A stretch of 55,140 nucleotides of DNA. Source: Pseudomonas lini (GTDB lineage Bacteria > Pseudomonadota > Gammaproteobacteria > Pseudomonadales > Pseudomonadaceae). The translations under genes were made by a program, and so were the position numbers. A model generated the notes under the pieces. The model made no database searches and was not told the DNA's origin. It saw only the letters and a list, made by a program, of their open reading frames with translations. Where the stretch lies: assembly GCF_030812475.1 (NCBI RefSeq), contig NZ_JAUSSR010000024.1, positions 1-55,140 of the forward strand. The letters run 5' to 3'. Position 1 is the stretch's first letter, and each line of letters begins with the position of its first letter. Of the stretch, positions 44,742-52,911 are shown one piece after another.

Positions 44742-45524
44742 ATGAATAAACCACCCGTCTCCATCAGCCTGTCCAGCTACGGCGCCGACCTGGTACGCCA
44801 GCGCGGCCAAGGCAGTTTCATCGACATCCTGGCCGCCGCCGGCGCTACGCGCATCGAATGGCGCGAAGAACTGTTGACCGTCGAAGATCCGGTGCAACTG
44901 GCCGATACCACCCGGGCCCAAGGCCTCGAAAGCGTGTATTCCTCGCCGATGGAACTGTGGTTGGCCGGCCAGTCCAAACCCAATCCCGAACTGATCAGCA
45001 CCCTGCGACGCGCCCAGGCCTTTGGCGCAAAATGGTTGAAAGTGTCACTGGGCTATTTCACCGATAACAGCGACCTTCAGACCTTGGCTCACATACTAGG
45101 CAAAAGCGCCGTGCGGTTGTTTGTGGAAAACGATCAAACCCTGCACGGCGGCCGAATCGAGCCATTCCAACGATTTTTCACTGAAGTCGAGCAACATAAG
45201 TTGCCCATCAAGATGACATTCGATGTCGGCAACTGGCACTGGCAGGATCAGTCGGCCGCAAACGCCGCGCGGCTGCTCGGGCGCCACGTCGGTTATGTGC
45301 ACTGCAAAGCCGTAACGCGCCGCGCCGACGGCAAGCTGGTTGCCATACCGCCTTGCGCCAGCGACCTGCAGCTGTGGGAACAACTGCTGCGACACATGGC
45401 CCAAGGCGTGATGCGGGCGGCGGAATATCCGCTGCAAGGCGAGGATTTGTTGCAACTGACCACCCAGCACGTCGCGACGCTCGCCCGCCTCGGCCAACCA
45501 CGCCTGGAGCGCGCTCATGTCTGA
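44742..45524 (+). CDS. kguE: 2-ketogluconate operon epimerase-like protein
   Basis: A 260-residue xylose-isomerase-like TIM-barrel protein (begins MNKPPVSISLSSYGADLVRQ; contains RIEWREELL, VENDQTLHGG, MTFDVGNWHW). First gene of kguEKTD. Its exact reaction is not settled; it is called an epimerase by family. AGAGG lies before the ATG. It overlaps kguK by eight bases. Confidence 0.92.
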   Translation: MNKPPVSISLSSYGADLVRQRGQGSFIDILAAAGATRIEWREELLTVEDPVQLADTTRAQGLESVYSSPMELWLAGQSKPNPELISTLRRAQAFGAKWLKVSLGYFTDNSDLQTLAHILGKSAVRLFVENDQTLHGGRIEPFQRFFTEVEQHKLPIKMTFDVGNWHWQDQSAANAARLLGRHVGYVHCKAVTRRADGKLVAIPPCASDLQLWEQLLRHMAQGVMRAAEYPLQGEDLLQLTTQHVATLARLGQPRLERAHV

Positions 45525-46593
45525 CTTCGATATCCTGTCGTTTGGGGAAACCATGGCGATGTTCGTCGCCGAGCAGAACGGTGAACTGGCTCAGGTCGGT
45601 CATTTCCATAAACGCATCGCCGGCGCCGACAACAACGTCGCCATCGGGTTGTCGCGACTGGGGTTCAAGGTGGCGTGGTTGAGCCGCGTCGGTGCCGATT
45701 CCCTGGGTCGCTTCGTCATCGACACCCTGGAAAAAGAAGGCCTGGACTGCAGCAACGTCGCCATCGATAGCGCGCACCCGACCGGTTTCCAGCTCAAGTC
45801 CCGCACCGACGACGGCGGCGACCCGGTGGTCGAGTATTTCCGCCGCGGTTCGGCGGCAAGTCACCTGTCGCCGCAGTCAATCGTGCCAGAGCTGCTCAAG
45901 GCCCGGCACCTGCACGCCACCGGCATTCCCCCGGCGCTGTCTGCCAGCGCCAGGGAAATGTCCTTCGAATTGATGACCCGCATGCGCGAGGCCGGGCGCA
46001 GCGTTTCCTTCGACCCGAACCTGCGCCCGAGCCTGTGGGCCAGCGAGCAACAAATGATCAGCGAGATCAACCGCCTCGCCGCCCTCGCCCATTGGGTGCT
46101 GCCGGGCTTGAGCGAAGGTCGGCTGCTGACCGGTTTCGAAGACCCTGCCGACATCGCGGCGTTTTACCTCGACCAGGGCGCCGAAGCCGTGGCGATCAAG
46201 CTGGGGCCGCACGGGGCGTATTACCGCACCCATCATGATCAGGGCTTTGTCGCGGGTGTGCCGGTGGCGACCGTAGTCGATACCGTCGGAGCCGGCGACG
46301 GGTTCGCCGTCGGGATGATCAGCGCCCTCCTGGAAAATCACAGCTTTGCCGACGCCGTGAAGCGCGCCAACTGGATTGGCAGCCGGGCGGTGCAGAGTCG
46401 AGGGGATATGGAGGGGTTGCCCACACGATTGGAATTAACCGCTGAATTTGAGGCCGCCATCGCGGGCAAGTCGAATCCTCGCACCGCCGATCCCACAGAT
46501 AGTTGCGGTGAACCAAAGGTTCATGCGCATCACTCGAAACCTGTGGGAGCGGGCTTGCCCGCGATGAGGTCCGCACAGTCACTGAACATCTAA
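45517..46593 (+). CDS. kguK: 2-ketogluconate kinase with REP-derived C-terminal extension
   Basis: A 358-residue PfkB-family sugar kinase phosphorylating 2-ketogluconate to its 6-phosphate. GADNNVAIGLSRLGFKV near the N-terminus, and DTVGAGDGFAVGM with the catalytic Asp near residue 256. The enzyme body ends around LELTAEFEAAIAGKS (residue 320); the last 38 residues include a stretch translated from a REP palindrome (SKPVGAGLPAMR). The original stop seems to have been lost or displaced, leaving a read-through tail. Overlap with kguE suggests coupling. Confidence 0.92.
   Translation: MSDFDILSFGETMAMFVAEQNGELAQVGHFHKRIAGADNNVAIGLSRLGFKVAWLSRVGADSLGRFVIDTLEKEGLDCSNVAIDSAHPTGFQLKSRTDDGGDPVVEYFRRGSAASHLSPQSIVPELLKARHLHATGIPPALSASAREMSFELMTRMREAGRSVSFDPNLRPSLWASEQQMISEINRLAALAHWVLPGLSEGRLLTGFEDPADIAAFYLDQGAEAVAIKLGPHGAYYRTHHDQGFVAGVPVATVVDTVGAGDGFAVGMISALLENHSFADAVKRANWIGSRAVQSRGDMEGLPTRLELTAEFEAAIAGKSNPRTADPTDSCGEPKVHAHHSKPVGAGLPAMRSAQSLNI
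46542..46566. repeat. single REP unit inside the kguK 3' end
   Basis: TGTGGGAGCGGGCTTGCCCG and its tail lie within the reading frame of kguK, 27 bases before its stop. Confidence 0.8.
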
Positions 46594-46639
46594 AACCGTT
46601 ACCTGCTGCGACAAAAACAACAAGCTCAGGAGCACCACC

Positions 46640-47938
46640 ATGAAAACCGCAACCCTCGCCGCCCGCCGCTGGTGGTACATCATGCCCATCGTGTTCATCA
46701 CCTACAGCCTGGCGTATCTGGACCGCGCCAACTACGGCTTCGCCGCCGCCTCCGGCATGGCGGCGGACCTGATGATCACCCCCGGCCTGTCATCCATGCT
46801 CGGCGCGCTGTTCTTCCTCGGCTACTTTTTCTTCCAGGTACCGGGCGCGATCTACGCGCAAAAACACAGCGTCAAGAAACTGATCTTCGTCAGCCTGATC
46901 CTATGGGGTAGCCTGGCGACCCTGACCGGGATCGTCTCCAACGCCTACTGGCTGATCGTCATCCGCTTCATGCTCGGCGTGGTCGAAGCCGCGGTGATGC
47001 CAGCGATGCTGGTGTACCTGTGCCACTGGTTCACCCGTGCCGAACGCTCGCGCGCCAATACCTTCCTGATCCTGGGCAACCCGGTGACCATGCTCTGGAT
47101 GTCGGTGGTGTCAGGTTACCTGGTGCAGCATTACAGCTGGCGCTGGATGTTCATCATCGAAGGCTTGCCGGCGGTGCTCTGGGCGTTTATCTGGTGGCGC
47201 CTGGCCGATGATCGTCCGGCCCAGGCCAAGTGGCTCAGCGACCAGGAAAAGCTGGACCTGGAAAGCGCCCTGGCCGCCGAACAGGTGGGCATCAAGGCGG
47301 TGAAGAACTACGCAGAAGCCTTCCGCTCGCCCAAAGTGATCATCCTCGCCCTGCAGTTTTTCTGCTGGAGCATCGGCGTCTACGGGTTTGTGCTATGGCT
47401 GCCGTCGATCCTCAAGGCCGGTGCGCAAATGGACATGATCGAAGCCGGCTGGCTGTCGGCGCTGCCGTACCTGGCCGCCGTGATCGGCATGCTGCTAGTG
47501 TCCTGGGGCTCGGACAAATTGCAAAAACGCAAACGCTTCGTCTGGCCACCGCTGCTTATCGCCTCGATTGCGTTTTACGGCTCCTACGCCCTGGGCGCCG
47601 AACACTTCTGGTGGTCCTACACCCTGCTGGTGATTGCCGGCGCGTGCATGTACGCGCCTTACGGGCCGTTTTTTGCCATCGTCCCGGAAATCCTTCCCGC
47701 CAACGTCGCCGGTGGCGCCATGGCACTGATCAACAGCATGGGTGCCCTCGGTTCGTTCGGCGGTTCCTATCTGGTCGGTTACCTGAACAGCTCCACCGGT
47801 TCGCCTGGCGCGTCCTACCTGTTGATGAGCGGCGCGTTGATGCTATCGGTGGTGCTGACGATTTTCCTCAAGCCCGGCGCCAGTGACCGGGAGCGGCCCG
47901 GGGTCGCACTGACACGCCCTACCGCGGCCCATTCCTGA
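46640..47938 (+). CDS. kguT: 2-ketogluconate transporter, MFS
   Basis: A 432-residue major-facilitator protein of the anion:cation symporter type with twelve spans. LAYLDRANYGFAAASGMAADL, FFLGYFFFQVPGAIYAQKHSVKKLIF (motif A region) and GVVEAAVMPAMLVYLCHWF are typical of the sugar-acid transporters. AGGAG lies before the ATG. It imports 2-ketogluconate formed in the periplasm by glucose and gluconate oxidation. Confidence 0.93.
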   Translation: MKTATLAARRWWYIMPIVFITYSLAYLDRANYGFAAASGMAADLMITPGLSSMLGALFFLGYFFFQVPGAIYAQKHSVKKLIFVSLILWGSLATLTGIVSNAYWLIVIRFMLGVVEAAVMPAMLVYLCHWFTRAERSRANTFLILGNPVTMLWMSVVSGYLVQHYSWRWMFIIEGLPAVLWAFIWWRLADDRPAQAKWLSDQEKLDLESALAAEQVGIKAVKNYAEAFRSPKVIILALQFFCWSIGVYGFVLWLPSILKAGAQMDMIEAGWLSALPYLAAVIGMLLVSWGSDKLQKRKRFVWPPLLIASIAFYGSYALGAEHFWWSYTLLVIAGACMYAPYGPFFAIVPEILPANVAGGAMALINSMGALGSFGGSYLVGYLNSSTGSPGASYLLMSGALMLSVVLTIFLKPGASDRERPGVALTRPTAAHS

Positions 47939-47950
47939 ATCGAGATTGAG

Positions 47951-48937
47951 ATGACCACCATGAAAAAGCAGGTTGTTCTGTACAAGAAACTGTCGCCGCT
48001 GCTGATGGCGCGTCTGCAGGCGCAGGCTGAAGTGACCCTGATCGAAAGCCTCGACGCCACCGGCTTGGCGCGGTTGCGCGAAGCCCTGCCCCGGGCTCAC
48101 GGTTTGCTCGGTGCCAGCCTGAAACTGGATGCTGGGCTGTTGGATCTGGCGCCCCACCTTGAAGCGATCGCCAGCGTTTCCGTGGGCGTCGACAACTACG
48201 ACATTGATTACCTGAGCGAACGGCGAATCCTGCTCAGCAACACCCCGGACGTGCTCACCGAAACCACCGCCGATACCGGTTTCGCACTGATCCTGGCGAC
48301 TGCCCGGCGAGTCGTGGAACTGGCCAACGTGGTGCGCGCCGGCGAGTGGACCCGTAATGTCGGACCTGGGCAATTCGGCACCGACGTGCACGGCAAAACC
48401 CTGGGCATCATCGGCATGGGGCGAATCGGCGAGGCCCTGGCCCAGCGTGGACACTTTGGTTTTGGCATGCCGATCATCTATCACAGCCACTCGCCGAAAC
48501 CGGCGGTGGAACAGCGCTTCGATGCGCAATACCGCAGCTTGCCGGAGCTGCTGCAGCAGGCTGATTTCGTGTGCCTGACGCTACCGCTGACAGCTGAAAC
48601 CGAAGGGCTGATCGGCGCTGAACAGTTTGCATTGATGGGTGCGCAGACGATCTTCATCAACATTTCCCGCGGCAAGGTGGTGGATGAAGCGGCCTTGATC
48701 AAGGCGCTGCGCACGGGACAGATCCGCGCGGCCGGGCTGGATGTGTTCGAGCGCGAGCCGTTGAATCCTGAATCGCCGTTGTTGCAGTTGAACAATGTGG
48801 TGGCCACCCCGCACATTGGCTCGGCGACCCATGAGACGCGGGAGGCGATGGCGAAGTGTGCGGTGGATAACCTGCTGGCGGCGCTGGCTGGGGAGCGGCC
48901 GGCTAATTTGGTGAATGTGCGAGCGTGGAAGGTCTGA
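47951..48937 (+). CDS. kguD: 2-ketogluconate-6-phosphate reductase
   Basis: A 328-residue D-isomer 2-hydroxyacid dehydrogenase. NAD(P)-binding TLGIIGMGRIGEALAQRG, catalytic Arg in ISRGKVVDE, Glu in FEREPL and His in TPHIGSAT. It reduces 2-keto-6-phosphogluconate to 6-phosphogluconate, feeding the Entner-Doudoroff pathway. Last gene of the kgu operon; a second Met three codons in is an alternative start. Confidence 0.93.
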   Translation: MTTMKKQVVLYKKLSPLLMARLQAQAEVTLIESLDATGLARLREALPRAHGLLGASLKLDAGLLDLAPHLEAIASVSVGVDNYDIDYLSERRILLSNTPDVLTETTADTGFALILATARRVVELANVVRAGEWTRNVGPGQFGTDVHGKTLGIIGMGRIGEALAQRGHFGFGMPIIYHSHSPKPAVEQRFDAQYRSLPELLQQADFVCLTLPLTAETEGLIGAEQFALMGAQTIFINISRGKVVDEAALIKALRTGQIRAAGLDVFEREPLNPESPLLQLNNVVATPHIGSATHETREAMAKCAVDNLLAALAGERPANLVNVRAWKV

Positions 48938-48961
48938 TGGATCCAGCGTTTATGAGATAAG

Positions 48962-49058
48962 TCTTCGCTGGCAAGCCAGTTCCTACAGGGGTCTGCATCG
49001 AACACAGATATTGTGTACGCCGCAGATCCTTTGTAGGAGCTGGCCTGCCAGCGAAAGG
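48962..49058. repeat. REP pair with ACACA spacer
   Basis: Inverted CTTCGCTGGCAAGCCAGTTC and GTAGGAGCTGGCCTGCCAGC around a spacer with GAACACAGATATTGTGTACG, between convergent kguD and the aruH-like gene. Confidence 0.85.
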
Positions 49059-49082
49059 GCCGGCACTGACAACCCAAAACCT

Positions 49083-50270
49083 TCAAGCCCGCCGCGCTTC
49101 CAGAAGATCCGCCGCACACAACGCAATCCGCCGGCACGCATCCGCCAGCTTCACCAGATCCACCACCAACCCAATCCGGATATGCCCCGCCGCACTCGGC
49201 CCGAACGCCTCCCCGGCCAGCACCGACACGCCGTATCCCTCCAGCAGCCGCTCGGCGAAGCCCTGGGCGCATAACCCGGTCTGGCGCACATCGACCATCA
49301 CGAACATGCCGCCATCGGGACGGATCGGCCGCAGCCCCGGGCACTCGCTCAGGCTCGCGCACACCAGGTCGCGACGCTGGCGGTATTCCTGGCGCATCAT
49401 CGCCACTTGCGGCAGATCTTCGTCCAGCGCCAATTGCGCCGCCTTCTGCACGAACTCCGGAATGCCGAACAGCATGCACAGGGACAGGTGTTCCAGATGA
49501 TCGGCCAAGGGTTTCGGCCCGATCACCCACCCTACCCGCCAGCCGCTCATGGCGTGGGATTTGGACAGGCTGTTGATCGTCGCCGTACGCTCGGCCATGC
49601 CCGGCAGGCTGGCCGGGCTGATGTGCTCGCCCTCGTACAACAGATCGCTGTAGACCTCGTCGCTGATCAACCACAGATCGTGGCGAACACAGAGTGCGGC
49701 CAGTTGCTGCCAGAGCTTGCGCGACAAACTGGCCCCGGAAGGATTGTTGGGACTGTTGAGCACCAGCGCCCGGGTTTTAGCCGTGATACGGGCCGAGACA
49801 TCCGCGGGGTCAACCCGAAAGCCATTCTCGGGACGCACCGCCACCGGCACCACTCTGGCCCCGATCGCGCCAAACACGCCTTCATAGGTGACGTACATCG
49901 GTTCGGCGACAAGCACCTCGTCGCCCGGATCGAGCAGGCATTGCGCCACCGAATACACCGCACATTGCGCGCCGGGCATCACAATCACATGATCGGCGCC
50001 CACCGGCTGACCACTTCGCTGTCGATGACGCCGGGCGATGCTGTCGCGCAGCCCCCGACTGCCGCGTACTTCCGAATAATGGGTATCGCCAGCCAGCAAG
50101 CTGTCGATGGCGGCCTGGACGATGGGAAAGGGTGTATCGAAGTCCGGATCGCCGACTGACAACAGCAGTACATCGACGCCCTGTTCGCGCAATTCCAGCG
50201 CGCGGTTATGAATATGCCAGGCCGCAGCGCCTTCACCGGCGATGCGTTGGGTCAAGCCTGAATAGCGCAT
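49083..50270 (-). CDS. aruH: arginine:pyruvate transaminase-like aminotransferase
   Basis: A 395-residue fold-type I PLP aminotransferase. SVGDPDFDTPFPIVQAAIDSL, NSPNNPSGASLSR, the PLP lysine in INSLSKSHAMSGWRVGW, and DGGMFVMVDVRQTGL match AruH of P. aeruginosa along nearly the whole length as I recall that sequence. AruH transfers the arginine amino group to pyruvate and starts the arginine transaminase pathway. The partner decarboxylase gene aruI is not in the window, so the gene is alone here. It starts right at the edge of a long lower-GC non-coding region. Confidence 0.82.
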   Translation of the reverse strand: MRYSGLTQRIAGEGAAAWHIHNRALELREQGVDVLLLSVGDPDFDTPFPIVQAAIDSLLAGDTHYSEVRGSRGLRDSIARRHRQRSGQPVGADHVIVMPGAQCAVYSVAQCLLDPGDEVLVAEPMYVTYEGVFGAIGARVVPVAVRPENGFRVDPADVSARITAKTRALVLNSPNNPSGASLSRKLWQQLAALCVRHDLWLISDEVYSDLLYEGEHISPASLPGMAERTATINSLSKSHAMSGWRVGWVIGPKPLADHLEHLSLCMLFGIPEFVQKAAQLALDEDLPQVAMMRQEYRQRRDLVCASLSECPGLRPIRPDGGMFVMVDVRQTGLCAQGFAERLLEGYGVSVLAGEAFGPSAAGHIRIGLVVDLVKLADACRRIALCAADLLEARRA

Positions 50271-50643
50271 GTAGTTCTCCAGTCGCGCGAAATCCTGATT
50301 TCAACCCTATATCAAATCACCAAACGCGCCACCCTGGCAGCTAATTCGACGGTGCCGCCCTCTATTCATCCATTCTCCCAGGATTTTTTTTCGATGCCTG
50401 GTGATGGCCGTACCGGCTCTTCCAGCGGCATCGCCTGCACCGCCTACTCCCTGTTTGACCTCTCGCAAAAAACCCGGCAAATCATAATGTTGATTTCCAA
50501 AGCTGCAGAAAAATGGAATGAGTGGAAAAATCCTACATGCGGTGTCACATCAGCTGACAGCTCTTTCCTCAACGTTCATTTAAAGTCCACACCTGTAATT
50601 TGTGACAGGTTCCAAGACGACCCAATCGCGTTATAAGGAGACC
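50271..50643. other. lower-GC intergenic leader
   Basis: About 370 bases between the aruH-like gene and a possible small ORF. It is richer in A and T than its neighbours, has a T8 run near 50384 and A-rich tracts near 50470-50530, and no convincing gene. It probably holds the aruH promoter at its left end and the promoter of the LuxR-type gene at its right end; no clear binding motif was recognised. Confidence 0.5.
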
Positions 50644-50757
50644 GTGCCTACAGCCCTGCCACAAGGGTCTGAAGGACGGCCGCGGGAACCATGCCTTTAT
50701 AAAGTAGGACGATTCTGCCGCGCCCACGCCGTCAATGATGATGAATGGGAGACTTAA
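50644..50757 (+). CDS. possible 37-residue leader peptide before a LuxR-type gene
   Basis: GTG-started ORF (VPTALPQGSEGRPREPCLYK, then 17 residues ending DDEWET) preceded by AAGGAG five bases upstream. Its TAA ends two bases before the ATG of the following HTH gene, an arrangement that suggests translational coupling. It has two Cys and no membrane segment. It matches nothing I recognise; chance is a real alternative. Confidence 0.35.
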   Translation: MPTALPQGSEGRPREPCLYKVGRFCRAHAVNDDEWET

Positions 50758-50759
50758 TC

Positions 50760-51044
50760 ATGTACCGCTCAACCACCGCTCCAGTCCGGTCATCACCTGC
50801 CCAGGCAAGTTTCCAGCCGCAGGAGTGCAACCACCCCCAGGCCATCAAGCTCACCGCCAGGGAGAAGGAAGTCTTGCAATGGAGCGCCATTGGAAAATCG
50901 TCCTGGGAAATTGCCCAGATCGTCGACTGCACCGAGGCCGGTGTGAATTATCACTTTTGTAACATTCGCCGAAAATTCGGCGTGAGATCGCGCTGGATCG
51001 CCATGGTCATGGCGCTGGAGCAAGGCTTGATTCAAACGCCTTGA
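50760..51044 (+). CDS. stand-alone LuxR-type helix-turn-helix protein
   Basis: A 94-residue protein that is little more than a LuxR/GerE DNA-binding domain (IKLTAREKEVLQWSAIGKSS, WEIAQIVDCTEAGVNYHFCNIRRKFG, then WIAMVMALEQGLI). It lacks a receiver or autoinducer domain; the first 35 residues are low in structure. The domain resembles that of quorum-sensing LuxR proteins. GGGAGA lies before the ATG at 50760; an ATG five codons upstream overlaps that site. A response regulator gene follows 51 bases on, possibly in one operon. Confidence 0.8.
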   Translation: MYRSTTAPVRSSPAQASFQPQECNHPQAIKLTAREKEVLQWSAIGKSSWEIAQIVDCTEAGVNYHFCNIRRKFGVRSRWIAMVMALEQGLIQTP

Positions 51045-51095
51045 ACCGGCTCCTCTGCAGCGGTCAGCGTTAAACGACCCTGTTGAGACCCCTTA

Positions 51096-51821
51096 ATGAA
51101 TATGGAACACACCACAGACTTCACCCCTCTGCGCGCAAAAGCTTGTGACGACATGCCGGTAACGCACAGGCACCAGCCGGACAAAGCGCTACGCATCATC
51201 CTCGCCGACGACCACCCCGTGGTGCTGCTGGGGGCTGAAATGGCCCTCGGCAACACATTCTCCATTGTTGGCCGAGCGCACGACGCCGATGAGTTGATCG
51301 ATCATCTGCATCGCACTCCCTGCGATCTGCTGATCAGCGACTACTCGATGCCCTACGGGCGATTGCCGGATGGTTTGGCATTGATGGGATACCTCAAACG
51401 CCATTTCGGACAAATACCACTGATTGTGATGACCATGCTGCGCAACCCTTCGCTGCTGCAGGCATTGCTGAATGCAGGGGTTCGCGGTCTGTTCGACAAG
51501 CGCAGCCCCTTGAGCGAGTTGAAACAGGCGGCATACACCGTGGCAAAAGGGCGTCGATATCTGTGCCCTGCCTTCGGTAGAATTCTGAATGCCAAGTCGT
51601 TACCCGCTTCGGGCTCCGCCGAACCAATGATCAACCTTTCAGAGCGCGAGCTGGAAGTTGTGCGGTTGTTCGTCCAGGGGTTGTCAGGACGACAGATTGC
51701 AGCACAACTGAACCGCAGCGAGAAAACCATCAGCCGACAAAAACGTACCGCCATGGACAAGTTGGGACTTGGCCATGACGGTGGGTTGGTGGAGTTTGCG
51801 CGGGTGAGTGGGTTGAGATAA
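51096..51821 (+). CDS. RcsB-like response regulator, NarL/LuxR type
   Basis: A 241-residue regulator with a 32-residue N-terminal tail, a receiver (Asp38-Asp39 in LADDHP, Asp82 in LLISDYSMPYG, Lys135 in LFDKRSPLSEL) and a LuxR helix-turn-helix (LSERELEVVRLFVQGLSGRQ, IAAQLNRSEKTISRQKRTAM). The SDYSMP box and spacing resemble RcsB. No kinase gene is adjacent, so it is an orphan here. An internal Met20 is an alternative start. Confidence 0.87.
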   Translation: MNMEHTTDFTPLRAKACDDMPVTHRHQPDKALRIILADDHPVVLLGAEMALGNTFSIVGRAHDADELIDHLHRTPCDLLISDYSMPYGRLPDGLALMGYLKRHFGQIPLIVMTMLRNPSLLQALLNAGVRGLFDKRSPLSELKQAAYTVAKGRRYLCPAFGRILNAKSLPASGSAEPMINLSERELEVVRLFVQGLSGRQIAAQLNRSEKTISRQKRTAMDKLGLGHDGGLVEFARVSGLR

Positions 51822-51932
51822 TGAAAATCCTGAATGGATGAAACGTACTGACCAAGCCTATGGTCTTGTACCGGATCCAATTCAGCATAATCCCCACCAT
51901 TGCCGGTCACTAATGGTTGTTCTCCCGGCAAG

Positions 51933-51958
51933 CACCACTACCAGTATTGATAGTGGTG
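51933..51958. terminator. possible bidirectional terminator hairpin
   Basis: CACCACTA and its perfect complement enclose a ten-base loop between the convergent response regulator and rhs genes. There is no strong T tract on either side, so activity as an intrinsic terminator is uncertain. The rest of this 200-base gap shows nothing recognisable. Confidence 0.35.
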
Positions 51959-52023
51959 TCTTGCGCTATTTCGTGAGTTGCTCAGCGACAAATCGGGTAT
52001 TGCTTTAGACTGCGCGCCAACGG

Positions 52024-52911
52024 TTAGTCGTTGTACTTATATTTATCTCTATCAGGCCGGCGCACGTCGAGCGCTGTTCTCTTTGGTCCCGCGTGTAATT
52101 TCCCACCTTCAGGTACTATCCCCCCTCTTTTTTCATAGGCTTCCCTCTCAAACACATTCATTTTGTTATATTTTTTGACCGTAACTTCTTTGGGTGCCTT
52201 TGCGATATTGGGAACAGGTTGAGCCTTGGGAGCCTCTTTTACCCGTGGTACGACGCGTTCTTCAGGCGCAAACGTTAGTTGCCGACTCAAGTCCGGACCT
52301 CGACTTGATCCTGGTGTAGCAGGTGATGCGAACTGTGATGATCTACTCGGTACGCCATGTGGGCCTGTAGAACGCGGCAAACCAGCGGGGACCTGAGTCG
52401 GAACGCTTAGCCCTGATGAAGAGCCGGTGTACACTGTGTATTGGCTTAGAAACTCTTCGAGACTGACGAGACCGGGTGTATAAGAGGTTCCTCCTGATGC
52501 AAGACTGCTGACACCGCGAGAACTCTGAGCCATTGCTCGCGATCCCCTCATCACATCATCACCACTATTCATAAGCACCCCGAACAAGACTGCCAATTTA
52601 GAATTCCCAGATGGATCCGTGTAATTAATCGGATCACCCATCGTGTACGAATACGCATTCAGCCCACCGTCCCCAAATGGACTCCAACTGTCCGGACTAT
52701 GAAACCGCATCAATAACGGATTAAAAGCCCTGTGTCCGTTCCCCAACACATACCAACCGGTTTGCGCTTCCCGCAATTCGCCGTTGTACCCCAGATGAGT
52801 ACTCGCCGGGTGCTCGCCGCTGCGATGACCGTATGCTGAATAAGCGAAGTCATTGACCAAGCCTGGCCCCGCTTCACACAACACACTGTTCTTGTCATCA
52901 CTGGCCAGCAT
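52024..52911 (-). CDS. Rhs protein, C-terminal fragment with variable tip (out of frame with its core)
   Basis: A 295-residue reading frame continuing the rhs core. Residues 1-102 are the end of the conserved core: ASDDKNSVLCEAG, AYSAYGHRSGE, LGYNGELREAQTGWYVLGNGHRAFNP, FHSPDSWSPFGDGGLNAYSY and the closing GDPINYTDPSG. The remaining 190 residues are the variable tip: a Ser/Pro/Gly-rich linker, then a basic tail (VKKYNKMNVFEREAYEKRGG ... DRDKYKYND) in which I recognise no toxin domain. The tip DNA is AT-richer than the core. The frame joins the core after a one-base shift at 52917-52923. No ORF that could be an immunity gene lies after it. Confidence 0.75.
   Translation of the reverse strand: MLASDDKNSVLCEAGPGLVNDFAYSAYGHRSGEHPASTHLGYNGELREAQTGWYVLGNGHRAFNPLLMRFHSPDSWSPFGDGGLNAYSYTMGDPINYTDPSGNSKLAVLFGVLMNSGDDVMRGSRAMAQSSRGVSSLASGGTSYTPGLVSLEEFLSQYTVYTGSSSGLSVPTQVPAGLPRSTGPHGVPSRSSQFASPATPGSSRGPDLSRQLTFAPEERVVPRVKEAPKAQPVPNIAKAPKEVTVKKYNKMNVFEREAYEKRGGIVPEGGKLHAGPKRTALDVRRPDRDKYKYND

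Noticed and set aside
50352..50636. 94-codon GTG-started ORF in the aruH-LuxR gap
   Set aside because: No ribosome site, no family resemblance and odd composition; the region looks non-coding.
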